From Schistocephalus solidus (lineage: Eukaryota; Platyhelminthes; Cestoda; Diphyllobothriidea; Diphyllobothriidae), in the NCBI GenBank assembly GCA_017591395.1, contig WEDG01001007.1, forward strand, positions 408,504 to 472,503: a stretch of 64,000 nt of DNA, read 5' to 3'. A program made the position numbers and the translations under genes. Every line of letters starts with the position of its first letter. Position 1 is the stretch's first letter. The notes beneath the pieces are model-generated. The model searched no databases. It was not told where the DNA came from and saw only the letters and a list, made by a program, of their open reading frames with translations. Below are positions 11,531 through 22,640 of this stretch, in pieces.

Positions 11531-13440
11531 GAGACGCTAGCTTGTAGACAGATAACTCCTTTTGATAAATGGACTCATTTCCGACCACTCGTATCAGCGT
11601 TGCTTCTGCTAGTCAAAGAACAAAAGTTTCTCACTTTCAATAATAAACAAACATTCAAAAAGTTAATCACTGAGATTTTGCTAAGCATAAAAAGAACAGC
11701 TGTGTAAAATATGCTGTCTTTTTTCTTTGAAATGTATACTTCTTATGTCAAGTTGGTAGAGCCTTTGGTCTTTTTCTTCGTGCTAAGTCCTGTGATTGAC
11801 TGTAAATCACAATGGAGCCTGGCGACAATGTGGCAAGTACCTAGTGTTGTTCACTTGATTCATCGTTTGAAGATGAGACCGCAGTTAACATCGGCAGCAG
11901 CCAGCCTAAATTCTGCCATCTGCATCTAAAGTGACTCGGTGAAATGGACCGCCTATATTTTTACATGAAATTTGAGTTCCAATTCAATTAATGTTCATAG
12001 GTAAGCGTGAGCGTGACATCTTTGAACACCCTTTTATTTAAATAACTATCTGAGTCAAGAAGGTCGACGCATTTGGAATATTAGAAATTATTTACCTGGC
12101 AGTTTGACTGTCGATGCCGAGGAAGTCTACTGCTGGTTGCACAGAGCGAAGAACTTGGGGCCAGCGACGTGTGTGTGAATCATTTTATAGGAGTTGTAGA
12201 TTTTCATGACATCTACAATACTCCCTTTATTCCTTTTTCTACGCTAACCAGGACTTCATTTATGTGATGACTGTTCAATATCTTTTGAATCAAGATTATC
12301 TTAAGCTATATAAACTTCTTCTTCTCACATGTTCTAACATTGAAATGTAAAGGTGGATATGATCATGTTACAGGTGTCGGTTCATATACACCGTAATCAT
12401 ATCAACAGTTATTTCATGAGCCGGTATTTTCATGCAAGCCCAAATCTTATGGTTCTTAGGAAAGAAGTTCTTTTGCTGGCAGTTGTAAATTAACTGCATT
12501 GTGTTCAAATTGGATATAATTCCTTTGTTTTTCAGACAATAGAGACCTCTAATAGCATTTAATTTACTGAAATTGAGAGTTGACATTTCAAAATCGTTCA
12601 CATGCAGAATACGAAATACGTATATATATTGAAGCATGTGCATACTTCGGGTTTGAACTTTTCTGCGATGTCAATGCGTGCTATTGAAATATGATTGGTG
12701 ATCGTGCGCATAAGAAAGAAATTAGCGTTGCTCTAAGTCACTCCACAAAATCATCAAACAGTTATTTAACAGTAGTAATTTAACATAATTCAGTATGTAT
12801 AAGAAAGATAGGCAGAGCCTTTGAAAACCCTATTAACAGATAGACGCTAACCTTTTTTCGAATTTGTTGAGTTGTTGTTGCTTTTCATGTTCCTCGATCA
12901 AAAGCAAGCTAGAAAATGCCCCCATTGCACGTAGCATGAGGAGATAAAATAATAAGTTTAAATCACCTCTTTATACAGCATCATTATTTCTTTCTGTTTC
13001 ATGGAAAAAGGGGAAAATGTTACTTTTCTGAAGTTTGCCAGACACGCACTCTCACACAGATGACTGGATGCCTGAAAATTTACTGAATAATTTTCATCCG
13101 TGTAGGCGTTATTGTTTTAAGACTTATCAGTAAATAATGCTCGTATTTACAACTTCGTCAAATTGGTTGATCATATCAAAAATGGAATTGAAATATGCAA
13201 AGTTGGTATCAATGAATGGCAACTCTTCATTTCGGACACAGACAATTTTTCATATATACAGGGCTCATTAAGTCATTTTTGTTTCTGTTATTTCCATATT
13301 AAATTACCTTATGCAAAATGTTGTTAGATTTGCTACGAACCTGGAGATAGCACATGTCAGCCTGACCCTTAAATGGATCAATAGTAAGGTGTTTCGTGTA
13401 AACGAAAATACGGCATCTTGATTTAATTACATGCGAAGGC
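11531..13440 (-). repeat. Repeat X, outer arm (terminal inverted repeat)
   Basis: The reverse complement of 12350-13440 matches 61170-62004, and directly it matches the arm at 56760-57590. Shared blocks are AATAGCATTTAATTTACT, GCGTTCACATGC, GTGTAGGCGTTATTG and CTTATCAGTAAATAATGCTC. Sequence 11540-12350 matches the reverse complement of 24450-25115, with about 200 extra bases near 11780-11960. The arm stops at GAAGGCTCAG (13440), where the D/E element begins, and the X sequence resumes after 18925. Confidence 0.75.
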
Positions 13441-15265
13441 TCAGTATCAGTATCAGTATATTTGAGAGAGATGTAGGTGAGTCACCTTTAAATTCCCTAT
13501 TTGTACATGCGAGTTGTGATATCAAAAAATAGTATCTCGATATGTTGGTGAGGCCAACATAGTGGAACATTGTAGAAAAAGAGCAGACAGTGAAAAAAAC
13601 TCCCGGTGATGTTTAGGAGACAAAAAGTCGCCCTTGGAGGGCGGGTCCAACAGGAGGCATTTCGGAGGTCACATGAGTCAGCCACACTCTCCTTGCTGAT
13701 TGCAGAGTCCGTTGAGGGATTTCAAATTTGGAAATACATATCCAGATCATCCTCGGTCCATTGCGGTTTGAACCAAGGGAGAACTTTCATACACATTATG
13801 GACGACCGTTGCCAGGTCCAGCTGATGAAAACACTCACGGTGTCACCAAGGTGTGCAGATAAGTTAAGCAGCGAAGACCTCAAGGACCCCAGCATGCGAA
13901 TATTGGGAGAATGCAAGCCCTCGAACGAAAATAACAAACATCAAGAAACGTTACTCAAATATAGCAAGTAGTATGATTTACGCCTTATTTCCTGATGTCA
14001 CACTTGCAGCTTTCAGTTAATGGAGTGCGACATAACAACATTCAGAGGAAGACAATTTTAAGCTTCGACTACTCTTTTGGAGAATAAGTAATTCCGAGTG
14101 TCTAGCCTTGCTCCAGTCACACGTTATTTGATAGGATGACCTCTCAAGTTCGTTGTTGTTGCTAACTCGAAGAAATCACCTGGGACGAGACAACATTCCT
14201 GGACGCGTAGTATGCGAAATGTTAGTATTAGGTCCCCCCAAAGCTGTCTTTAGGGCAAGGGAAAGAGATTGAGTCTCGACAGCCATGTTATATAACGCTG
14301 TGAGCCATGTCCAAGGACACGTTTGGTTGCACGCCTTTGGATCTTTTCGAGGATGTTGATATCCTTCGCTGCACAGGATCCCCAAGCTTGGATAGCGGAC
14401 TCAAACTGTGGCCGCATGAATTTTCCGAAGACTTTAGCGAAGCAGTCGGTAGTGAGGGCTGCAAAAGCTCGTTTAACGAGGGACAGAATCAGAAAGCTGA
14501 CTTCGCTACCTTTTGCGTAACGTAGTAATGGTTTAAGTGAGGGTGTGCTCCAGTCTCCAAGGTCCTTTTGGACATTCACTACTTTCAATGGAATGCCATT
14601 CAGACTGTTAAACCATACGGTTCGAAGGATTGCTTTTCCCGCCTCGCATAATGTTGCACTTGCTCTCATTAAACGGCGAGAGCCAATCATTTGACCATTT
14701 CTGGAGTCGATTTAAGTTTGCCTGCAAGTACTTTTCATCAGCCGCAGTTTGAATGACGCGCCAAAGTTTGAGATCATCGGCAAACATGGCAATATCGCAG
14801 TCCAGCTCGTTAGCACAATCGTTTGATGTAGAGAATGCACAAAATAGGGCAGAGAACAGAGCCTTGGGGAACACCACTCTCAACCTCTATATAGACTGCG
14901 TGTACTGTTTTTCTTAAATCAACCGCTTCAGTCCAACTTTCTTAACAGTAGAGCGAATTTTTGACTCAGGATCTACCTCTACGGAAACCGTGCTGGGCTT
15001 TCGATAGCAGAATGTTATGTTCGAAGAACTGCATTAGTTGCTGCTTTATAATTTTTCCATTATTTTGCAGCAAACTGAAATGAGGCTGACTGGTCGATAA
15101 TTGTTTGAAAAGACCCGGCTTCCTTCCTTATAAAGCGGCCTAATCCAGTCGGATTTCTGGTCAGCTGGTAGACATCCGGTCTAGAAGGAAGTTTGAAAAA
15201 GCGTAGATAGTCGTTTTTCCAACTCCCTCGCGCGTTCTTTCAACAGATTGGCAGGTACTTCATCG
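13441..15265 (-). pseudogene. Element D reverse transcriptase, C-terminus and 3' UTR
   Basis: Read right to left: NYRPVSLISVCCKIM-like sequence near 15080, RVVFPKALFSALF (frameshifted VPQGSVLGP region), MFADDLKLWRVIQTAAD with FADD coded at 14773-14784, WSNDWLSPFNESKCNIM, LNGIPLKVV, then KRVLGHGSQRYITWLSRL. The 3' UTR (about 14100 to 13441) shares 13441-13620 with 35270-35437. A plus-strand frame of 121 codons (13606-13971) lies over the 3' UTR and is judged non-coding. The catalytic FADD is intact; the 5' part of RT is cut at 15265 at the head-to-head junction. Confidence 0.75.
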
Positions 15266-15740
15266 GAAAAAAGTGTCATAATACAGGGACTACCTGAATC
15301 AACAGCTGCGACTCCAGTGGACCGATATTCTGAAGACATGAAGCACTTTCATGAACTCCTGAACATTATGCAGGAACCTAATGCGTCAATTGAATAGAAA
15401 AAAGCCTTCCTCCTTGAAAAACTGTCCGAAAGCCAATCTGAATCAACACTTCCTAGGCCTCTGAAAGTTATCTTAGCCAGGAGCCAGGAAGCCAGTATCA
15501 TTCTGTCGAGGCGTTATATGTTAAAAAACTCAAACCCTGGATTTTTTTCAACATGACTTCTCACCTCCGGAGCGGAACAAACAGCTTCGACTTGTCAGTG
15601 AGGGGGAAACAAATTTGGTTATTTAAAACAACCAAGTGATCCATAGTCCATTGTCCTCCCCCTGTAGAAGCCTGTTCCAGATTATCACGCAGTTGGCCCA
15701 GTAAACAGGGGCTCGCGCGCGACTGTTAGCACTTTCCGAG
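15266..15740 (+). pseudogene. Element E ORF1, RRM-like C-terminal half
   Basis: Begins abruptly with VIIQGLPEST-like codons and continues through MKHFHELLNIMQEPN, LEKLSESQSEST, PRPLKVILARSQEA and LILSRRYMLKNSNPG. This is the RRM-like domain found again at 28768-29108. An in-frame stop falls after the NASIE block (near 15395), and the reading breaks near 15555. The N-terminal coiled-coil part is missing here but is present, inverted, at 18541-18361. Confidence 0.65.
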
Positions 15741-15744
15741 CAAA

Positions 15745-18360
15745 CCGAAAACTAACATTCCTGTACACCAATGCACAGAGTATATTATCGAAGCTCAACG
15801 AGCTTAAGATTCATGTGTCCGATCTATCTCCAGATATAATTTCCGTAACAGAAACTTGGTTGTCACAACACGTGGACTACCGAGAGGTTACTATGGCTGG
15901 CTCCCAACTTTTTAGAAAAGACAAGAATGAGCGTCAAGGAGGTAGCGTACTCACATACGTGAAAAGCGAACTTACAGTTTTAGACAAAACTTATAAACTG
16001 GCGTCTTCTTCCGAGGCGATATGGCTATCCGTAAAAGTGCCAGGCACATCAAGTCTAGATGTCCTGACAGTCTACCACCTACCGAGAAGATACACCGTAG
16101 CCGATGCTTACCTGTTAGAGGAGCTTGAAAAGTTAGCTACACGGTTGGATATCCTGATCATGGGTTACTTCACTGCGCCTTAAATCGACTGGAACTTGAC
16201 CTTTGCACACAGTTTTTATCTAGCCTTTGACGTTTTTTTCTGAGCACGACGCTAAAGCTACGTCTCACACAGCACGTCACTTTTCCAAACACGATTTGCG
16301 ATGGACAACAGGCCAATTGCCTAGACGTAGTTCTCACGAAAACGCACGAAAGCATCGACGAAGTGTCAATTCTACCGCCGCTAGGCAAAAGTGACCACGT
16401 GGTACTGCGATGGGAGTAGTTACTATTTTCTATACCAGCAAGACCCACAACAATCAAAAGGAAAATATGGCAAGGCGATTTCGGTGGAATGGGAGCCGAA
16501 CTCATGCACACTCAGTGGGAACCTTTATTATTTGGAAACATAACCGAGGACTGGGAAAGGTTCCGTGACATACTGCACAGGCTCATCGAAAATCACTTTC
16601 CGATTTTGAGAAAAATGTTAACTAACAGGCCTCGATGGTTTACGCAGGCCTTAAAAATCGAAGTTAACAAAAAGCGGAGATTGTGGAAAAAATCGCTTAC
16701 GGACGGAAATTCTGCATCTTAAAATGCGTACAAAATGCAGAGAAATCGGGTCAATGGCCTTATTTTAAGAACAAGACAGGCTTTCAAAGTGGACCTGCTG
16801 AACAGGGCCACCGTGAACTCAAAACTGTTTTACGTTAACCTGAGCTAGAACACACGGAACAAGGATCCGATACGCCTGCTGAGGACCGCCAAGGGCATAG
16901 ACCTTACTGAAGACGGTGCGAAGGCTGATCATCTTTCGGAATTTTTTCAGTCTGTTTTCACAAAGGAAACGAGAAACGATCACCCAACCGATGGCTTCGA
17001 AGTGGATACAATAGTCGAAACTGTTAATTTCACCGAGACTACTGTCCTCAAAGACATTTTCGGGTTAAAGTTATCTAAGTCTCCAGGTCATGATGAAGTA
17101 TCTGCCAAGCTGTTGAAAGAGCTCTTGCGAGAGTTATCAAAACCACTCTCTACGCTTTTCCAAACAGCCTTTCAGACCGGACGTCTTCCAGCCGACTAGA
17201 AATCTGCATGGATTACGCCGCTTTAAAGGGTGGGAGCTGGGTCTCTGCAAAAAATTATCAACCGGTCAGCCTTACTTCAGTTTGCTGCAAAAAAATGAAA
17301 AATAAATTAAGCAACAACTAATGCAGTTAATAGAACATAACAATCTGCTATCCGAAGCACAGCACGGTTTCCGTAGAGGTAGATCCTGCGACAAAATTTT
17401 GCTCTACTGTTTAGAACGTTGGACTGAAGCGGTCGATAGCGTGCTGCACCACCGCCTTCTTTATAAACTCAACCGCATAGGCGTAAGTGGTAGACTTCTG
17501 ACATAGAAAGAAAACTTCTTAACTGGCCGCTCACAAACTGTTCATATCAGCGACAAACAGTCGACCAAAGTTGAGGTTGAGAGTGGTGTTCCCCAAGGCT
17601 CTGTTCTCGGCCCTATTTTGTTAATTTTCTACATCAACGATTGTGCCAACGAACTGGACTGCGATATTGCCATGTTTGCCGAGTATCTCAAACTGTGGCG
17701 CGTCATTCAAACTGCGGCTGATGAAGAGAACTTGCAGGCAAACTTAAATTGACTCCAGAAATGGTCAAATGATTGGCCCTCGCTGTTTAATTAGAGCAAG
17801 TGCAACATCATAGGATTTGGGAAAAGCACTCCTTTATACAATACGGTAAACAGTCTGAATGGCATTCCATTGAAAGAAGTGGATGTACAAAAGGACCTGT
17901 GAGTCTAGATCACGCCCTCGCTTAAATCCTCCATACATTGCGCAAAGGTAGCGAAGTCAGCCATGTCGATTCTGTACCTCGTTAAACGAACTTTTGCAGC
18001 CTTCACTACCGAATGCTTCGCTTAAGTCTTCGGAACATTGGTGCGACCATAGTTGGAGTCCGCTTTCCAAACTTGGAGACCCTGGGCGGCGAAGGACATC
18101 AACATCCTCGAAAAGGTCCAAAGGCCATCAACCAAACTTGTCCTTGGACATGCATCACAGCGTTATATAACACGGCTGTCGAGTCTCAATTTCTTTCCCT
18201 TGCACTTTAGACAGCTTCGGGGGACCTGATACTAACATTCCGCATACTACGCGTCCAGGACTGTTGTCTTGTCCCAGGTGATTTCTTCGTGTTAGCAACA
18301 ACAACGAACTTGAGAGGTCATCCTCTGAAATAACGTGTGACTGTAGCAAGGCTAGACACT
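15745..18360 (+). pseudogene. Element E ORF2: endonuclease + reverse transcriptase
   Basis: The endonuclease shows LYTNAQSILSKLNELKIH, ISVTETWLSQHV, then MGYFTAP where the others have MGDFNAP, so the GDFN metal-binding block is lost. The connecting region (16489-17200) includes MGAELMHTQWEPLLFG and LSKSPGHDEVSAKLL. The RT continues with AQHGFRRGRSCDKILLYCLE, VESGVPQGSVLGPILL and CDIAMFAEYLKLWRV, where the catalytic FADD has become FAEY. Sequence stops in the C-terminal domain at 18360, with no 3' UTR. Many stops and frameshifts are present. Confidence 0.75.
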
Positions 18361-18541
18361 TCTAGTAAGTCGTTCAGTGGACTCCTGAGTGGCATCTTCT
18401 GCTTTAAAGGTGCCTTTTAGCGCAGATTTCATTAGTCTTATTTCATCCTCGAGCTGGTTTAGCTTCATGGACAGTTTTTGACAGCCTCCACAAATGGCAG
18501 TGTCGTCAATAGCGTGCAAATAAATTTGAGAGAGCACTCAC
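18361..18541 (-). pseudogene. Element D ORF1 N-terminus (CGGCQ coiled coil)
   Basis: The frame 18537 to 18361 contains DTAICGGCQKLSMKLNQL followed by EDEIRLMKSALKG and ATQESTERLTRS. The same N-terminus occurs at 28147-28290 (F) and, more diverged, near 32795-32690 (G). The Leu/Ile spacing suggests a short coiled coil, and the CxxC of CGGCQ is shared by all three. It ends at the breakpoint with inverted element E. Confidence 0.6.
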
Positions 18542-18542
18542 C

Positions 18543-18620
18543 GCCATGGTGAGGTGGTCGAGTGGTTAGCGAGCATCACCCTCGTGTTGGTGGTCGCGGG
18601 TTCAAACCCAGCTTGTGGCA
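18543..18620 (+). other. tRNA-like sequence in the element 5' UTR, antisense to it
   Basis: A Pol III-type A box (GGTCGAGTGGTTAGCG, 18557-18572) and B box (GGGTTCAAACCCA, 18598-18610) lie at tRNA-like spacing. The acceptor ends pair only partly (GCCA with TGGC) and the T stem is imperfect, so this is a tRNA-derived sequence rather than a working tRNA gene. It reads away from ORF1 of the minus-strand element. The homologous position at 28050-28135 carries a degraded copy in the same relative orientation. Confidence 0.6.
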
Positions 18621-18925
18621 TTACTTTTTGAATTCTTGTGAAATGACTTAAGAAGTAAACGGGTGGCTAGGTGTAGATATAAACTATCAGCCCTTTTACA
18701 CTAGCAGAATATATATTATCTACTCCGCCTTTTTGCAAATAAATGAAATCCCCCGAACGTTCTTAACTACTTCTGCTAGTGGAAGTTGTTAAAAGTATTT
18801 GTTATAACGAGATACTCGATATAAATTGCACAATCAATTAAACAGAATATGGATAATAAACGACACAGCCTGTTTTGTAGATAGGCCTTAGAAAGTCAGA
18901 TGAGCAGTTAGAGTCTGGATTGATG
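18621..18925 (-). other. 5' UTR of element D
   Basis: The reverse complement matches 27740-28030 of element F, including ACAAAACAGGCTG, TCGAGTAACTCGTTAT-like, AACAACTTCCACTAGCAG and GACGGAGTAGATAAT-like blocks. The last part (18890-18925) matches the end of the 5' UTR monomer seen at 27760-27790, so this copy retains only part of one monomer. Confidence 0.6.
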
Positions 18926-21900
18926 AAAAGGGTAAAACGGCACATAAGTTCACCTCTCACACAGAAAACTATATACGTTGTTACTTTACACAACGCTTAG
19001 AATTCAGAACCATTGTGCGTGACGAGTATGTGCTTTTTGCTTCATGTCCACCAAATATCATTCGCTGACGCTTACTCACAAATATTGACACTAGAGGACA
19101 GGCATGGTCACTGATAATATATCAGTTAACTAATCTGATCTTTGGCCTTTCTCATTTTAAGTGTGCTGAAATAGTGGCTCTGCTGCTCAGAGAGACTGCC
19201 CGTTGACACCACCATACTTTTTATGTTATCACGGGCTTCTTAGAGTATGTACGCTATCGATGGATGCTCAGACGATGGGCTCCATCTCAGCACAGCAGAG
19301 AGTAAAATCTGTAGGTTAGACTTCGTAGCTGCGCACATTGACTGTGCTCACGCCCACGGCCTCGCCGGCCTGCTGTCAGTTAGACCAGACCGCTGGGAAC
19401 ACGGATTCGATTGCTGCCAGCAGACGTCGGCACCACTTGACGTAAGGCATTTTACACTACACGCACACTGTCATTTACAAACAGGCAGGTAAGCTAGCTT
19501 CGAGATCTGGAGAGTAGAAAGCTGCCCGATGTTATCCACTCTCACTCCATTTCGTATGCATTCAACCCGCCTAACGGCCCACTGCCTTGTGGTCAGTACT
19601 AGAAGGTCGAAAGTTGACAGCCATGTGCCGGAGACTGCTATTAGTATTAATGGCATAATCTTTCTACAATTTGCTGTTTATTTATTTATTTTGGCTCTGA
19701 AAATGTTTAATGAATATTTTATCCGATAGCAAAAACTCACTTGAGCTTTGACATTTAACATTTTTAAACTGCGATCTTGTTACAGTACTTTATAATAAAG
19801 TAGCATGATAGGCCATTTTGATAGCACTCCTTCTAGTCAAACCCCCAGAATTGCGTTTCACAGATATTTAGGCGCTGCATGATATTGCTGTTACTGTTTC
19901 GCACAGTGGTGGATCTGCGAGCATTCCCTATGTCCTTAATCACAGAAACTTCCTTTTTTCAATTGCGACTGGGTGATCTGCTGATGTGTAAATTTATAAC
20001 TGATAATAATTGATAAATTGATAACTGTGCTATCAATAAAATTTAACATTTTATCTCAACTACTCCCTGTTCTACTAAAATAAGTAGGACATTTAAAATT
20101 TCCAGGCATAAAGCAGACAATCTGTCGGCACGTGGCCTGCATATGACAAGGTAAAGATAGAAATGCCGGAAAGGTCACACAAATTGCGCGGAATGTCCAG
20201 TTCTGCGGCTCGATTGGAAGCGCGAAAATTGTCAAGTGACAAAACTGATGGCACCACATTCCTATTTAATGCATGCATTGTGAAGGTAGTCAGATTTGGA
20301 GTCCCAGCCTCAGTGGACAACGTGTGCATTCACGTTATCTTAGGTTAAAAAACTGACGAAGGAAATTGATTTTGAGCTGTGTTTTAAGGAGCGAATGTGC
20401 ATGTCTCTGAAAATATTAGTACAACCTCTAAACCTGTCCCCGTATGGGTCTTTTAAAATTTGCTGGAACGGTTATTAAATGTTTAAGTTAGACTGTAAAT
20501 ATAAATGGCCGAATCGATTAGTTGTAAGCCTGAGTATTGAGGAAGATAATTTTCCGGTTCTGTTTTCATGTACGAGATTATATACTCGGCACCTATCAGC
20601 AATCCTACTGACTCATCTCCCGTATGCGATCTACTCCGAAGGGAGGTGAATTAAATAAGAGGGCCAAATACGTTTTCGTTACCTTTGTTGGGACCTTCAC
20701 CATTGTTTCTTAGTCATCTGCCCATCCTTATGTTCGTTTGAAGGTTTAAATAATGCTAAGCCATTGTGAGTTTGGAGGTTAAGGAATATTCTCATCTCGG
20801 TTATAAATCCAGTACGAGAGTCCTTGATCCCCGCGAATGGAAGTGAATTGTTCTAACGAAGATAATGCATGCAACTGCGCATTTTGCCACGTCTGACGAC
20901 TACCTATGTGAAGATGGGTCAAAGGATATCTTGATTCGAATGTAATTGAACAGTCTTCCCACGAATTTACTTCCTCTCGCATTTGGGATCTGATCCGCAA
21001 TCCCTACGTTGATGCGGGAGTTTGGTGGCACTTTAGTCTGGGGAATCCAGTATAAAAATTTTCTGCGCCCGATTTCGCATCCGGTACTATTGCCGCTCTC
21101 ATGACACTAGGCCGATTTGGGTGACAAATTTAGAGAGGTTGAGCGTGGTTTTTGCCACGCAACTCCAACATCACTGTAAAAAAAGTCACTCAATAGTCAC
21201 CGGTTCTGAGCCCAGCACTCAGAGGAACTCACGGTAGACTTTATTTGTAACGACGTTCAAAATTAGAAGTAAATGCATTTGTAATCACTTAGAAAACTTC
21301 AACACACATAGCTTAAATAAAAATGTACCTTCATCATCAACTAGGCTGGATGGTAGAAAACGAAGGAAGTAACCCGGAAGAATAAGGAAGTGTTAAACAT
21401 TTCGAATTTTTAATAACGCACACACATCCTTACAATAGATGAGTGCACTTTCTTATTGCAAGAAAGCGTTTCTACTCTTTGTGAACTTCCCAATCGATGG
21501 AGAAAAGCTCGTATGCGACTTAGGGAGACGATCTACACTACTGTATGCAGAAATCTCACTTTCTCTTTAAGCGAAATTTGCTAAATGGATAAGCGCAGAT
21601 TCAATTCCAGCCATTAAGGTGGCAAGTGCATATTTCTGAATTCCTCAATACATGATCAGACAGCCGAATAGCACTTTTACAGGTTTTTTACCTTTTCAAA
21701 TGTCAAATTCATTGGTGGGAAAATCTATCTGACTTTGAGGGCCAAAGGCAGCTATGGGATTCTAGTCCTAAATATTTGTGCTCGGTATGCCTCAACCAAA
21801 ATAGCCATCTTAGCTCAACTGCACCTTAATACATGTGATCAAGAGTGAAAAATGACACATTTTACATTAATACAAATACGATGGCGACCAGAGGAGCTGC

Positions 21901-22640
21901 AGAGCACTGGGCACGCATACCTTGGAGTCCACCTTTGACCTCGAGCTATCTGTCGTCTCATTTTTAGTTTGGGTCAGCAGGCGATCGCATCTATCCATAT
22001 ATCCAAGTAGACCTTAATGTGATGCTACCCCATAACATAATGGTTGTAATTATTATTATGATAACATAAAACTCGCAAATGACATTTCTGCCATAAGAAA
22101 CTGTACTGCTGACACCAAGCTGCAAGAAAATTGAATCGGATGTGGAATTTGACCTTGCCCAGATGGCATCGATTGCGCTACACAAGTTTGCGGGCCTATT
22201 CGCAGAAAGTGGTACTACCTTCTAACGCGATGGTGGAAAGAATAATCAGAAAACCATTAACGGGAGCTAATTTGCTGCGTGCGAAACAAACCTATTAAAC
22301 AGATGCGGACGAACACCGTTTATATTTCAATAGCACACGTCGACATAGTAGAAGAGGTTCCAACCGAAGTATGCACACACTTTAATATATTCGTTTATCT
22401 CATTATGAATGTGAACGCTTGTGAAATGTCCACCATCACCTTACGTAAAGTAAATTCTATTTAAGGTCTTTATTGTTTAAACAACCTATGACTTTTGTCC
22501 AAATTTAAATCAATTCAGTTAACTGATAACTGCCGGCAAAAGAACATCGTCCCTAAAAACTAGAATTTTTGGGTGTAAGTGAACATTCTGGCGCAGATTG
22601 CATGGTTAATGCGGAGCACACGAACCGCCACCTGTAACTC
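18926..22640 (-). repeat. Repeat X, internal part and one arm
   Basis: The reverse complement aligns with 56640-61130 in order: d segment (18926-19640), e (to 19900), g (to 20350), h (20350-21570, with GGATATCTTGATTCGAA and GAGCGTGGTTTTTGCC) and b (21590-22230, with GTGGGAAAATCTATCTGA), then an arm part (22280-22640). The arm segment corresponding to 57000-57710 is missing. The reading continues that of 11531-13440, interrupted by element D/E. No protein domain is recognised. Confidence 0.75.

Larger units (their letters stand above)
13441..18925 (-). mobile_element. Rearranged CR1/jockey-like element D/E inside repeat X
   Basis: Outer parts lie on the minus strand. The 5' UTR (18925 to 18623), an antisense tRNA-like sequence and the ORF1 N-terminus (18541 to 18361) are at the right, and the RT plus 3' UTR (15265 to 13441) at the left. 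The middle (15266-18360) is inverted and carries ORF1 RRM, EN and RT on the plus strand, so RT is present twice in opposite orientations. The 3' end carries tandem TATCAG (plus strand, 13442-13456). The flanks read on from one X repeat segment to the next, so the whole block sits inside an X copy. Confidence 0.75.

Noticed and set aside
11711..11929. Plus-strand ORF with a signal-peptide-like start and a CATAAAAAG motif upstream, as a possible secreted-protein exon
   Set aside because: The surrounding 11540-12350 is the outer arm of repeat X (matching 24450-25115 in reverse complement) and the frame is not kept there.
13606..13971. 121-codon plus-strand ORF
   Set aside because: It lies over the 3' UTR of minus-strand element D and has no recognisable domain.
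18543..18620. A functional tRNA gene
   Set aside because: Acceptor and T stems are imperfect and the sequence recurs, decayed, at the same place in a related retrotransposon.
13441..18925. Twin priming as the origin of the inversion in D/E
   Set aside because: The RT region is present in both orientations, whereas twin priming gives non-overlapping halves.
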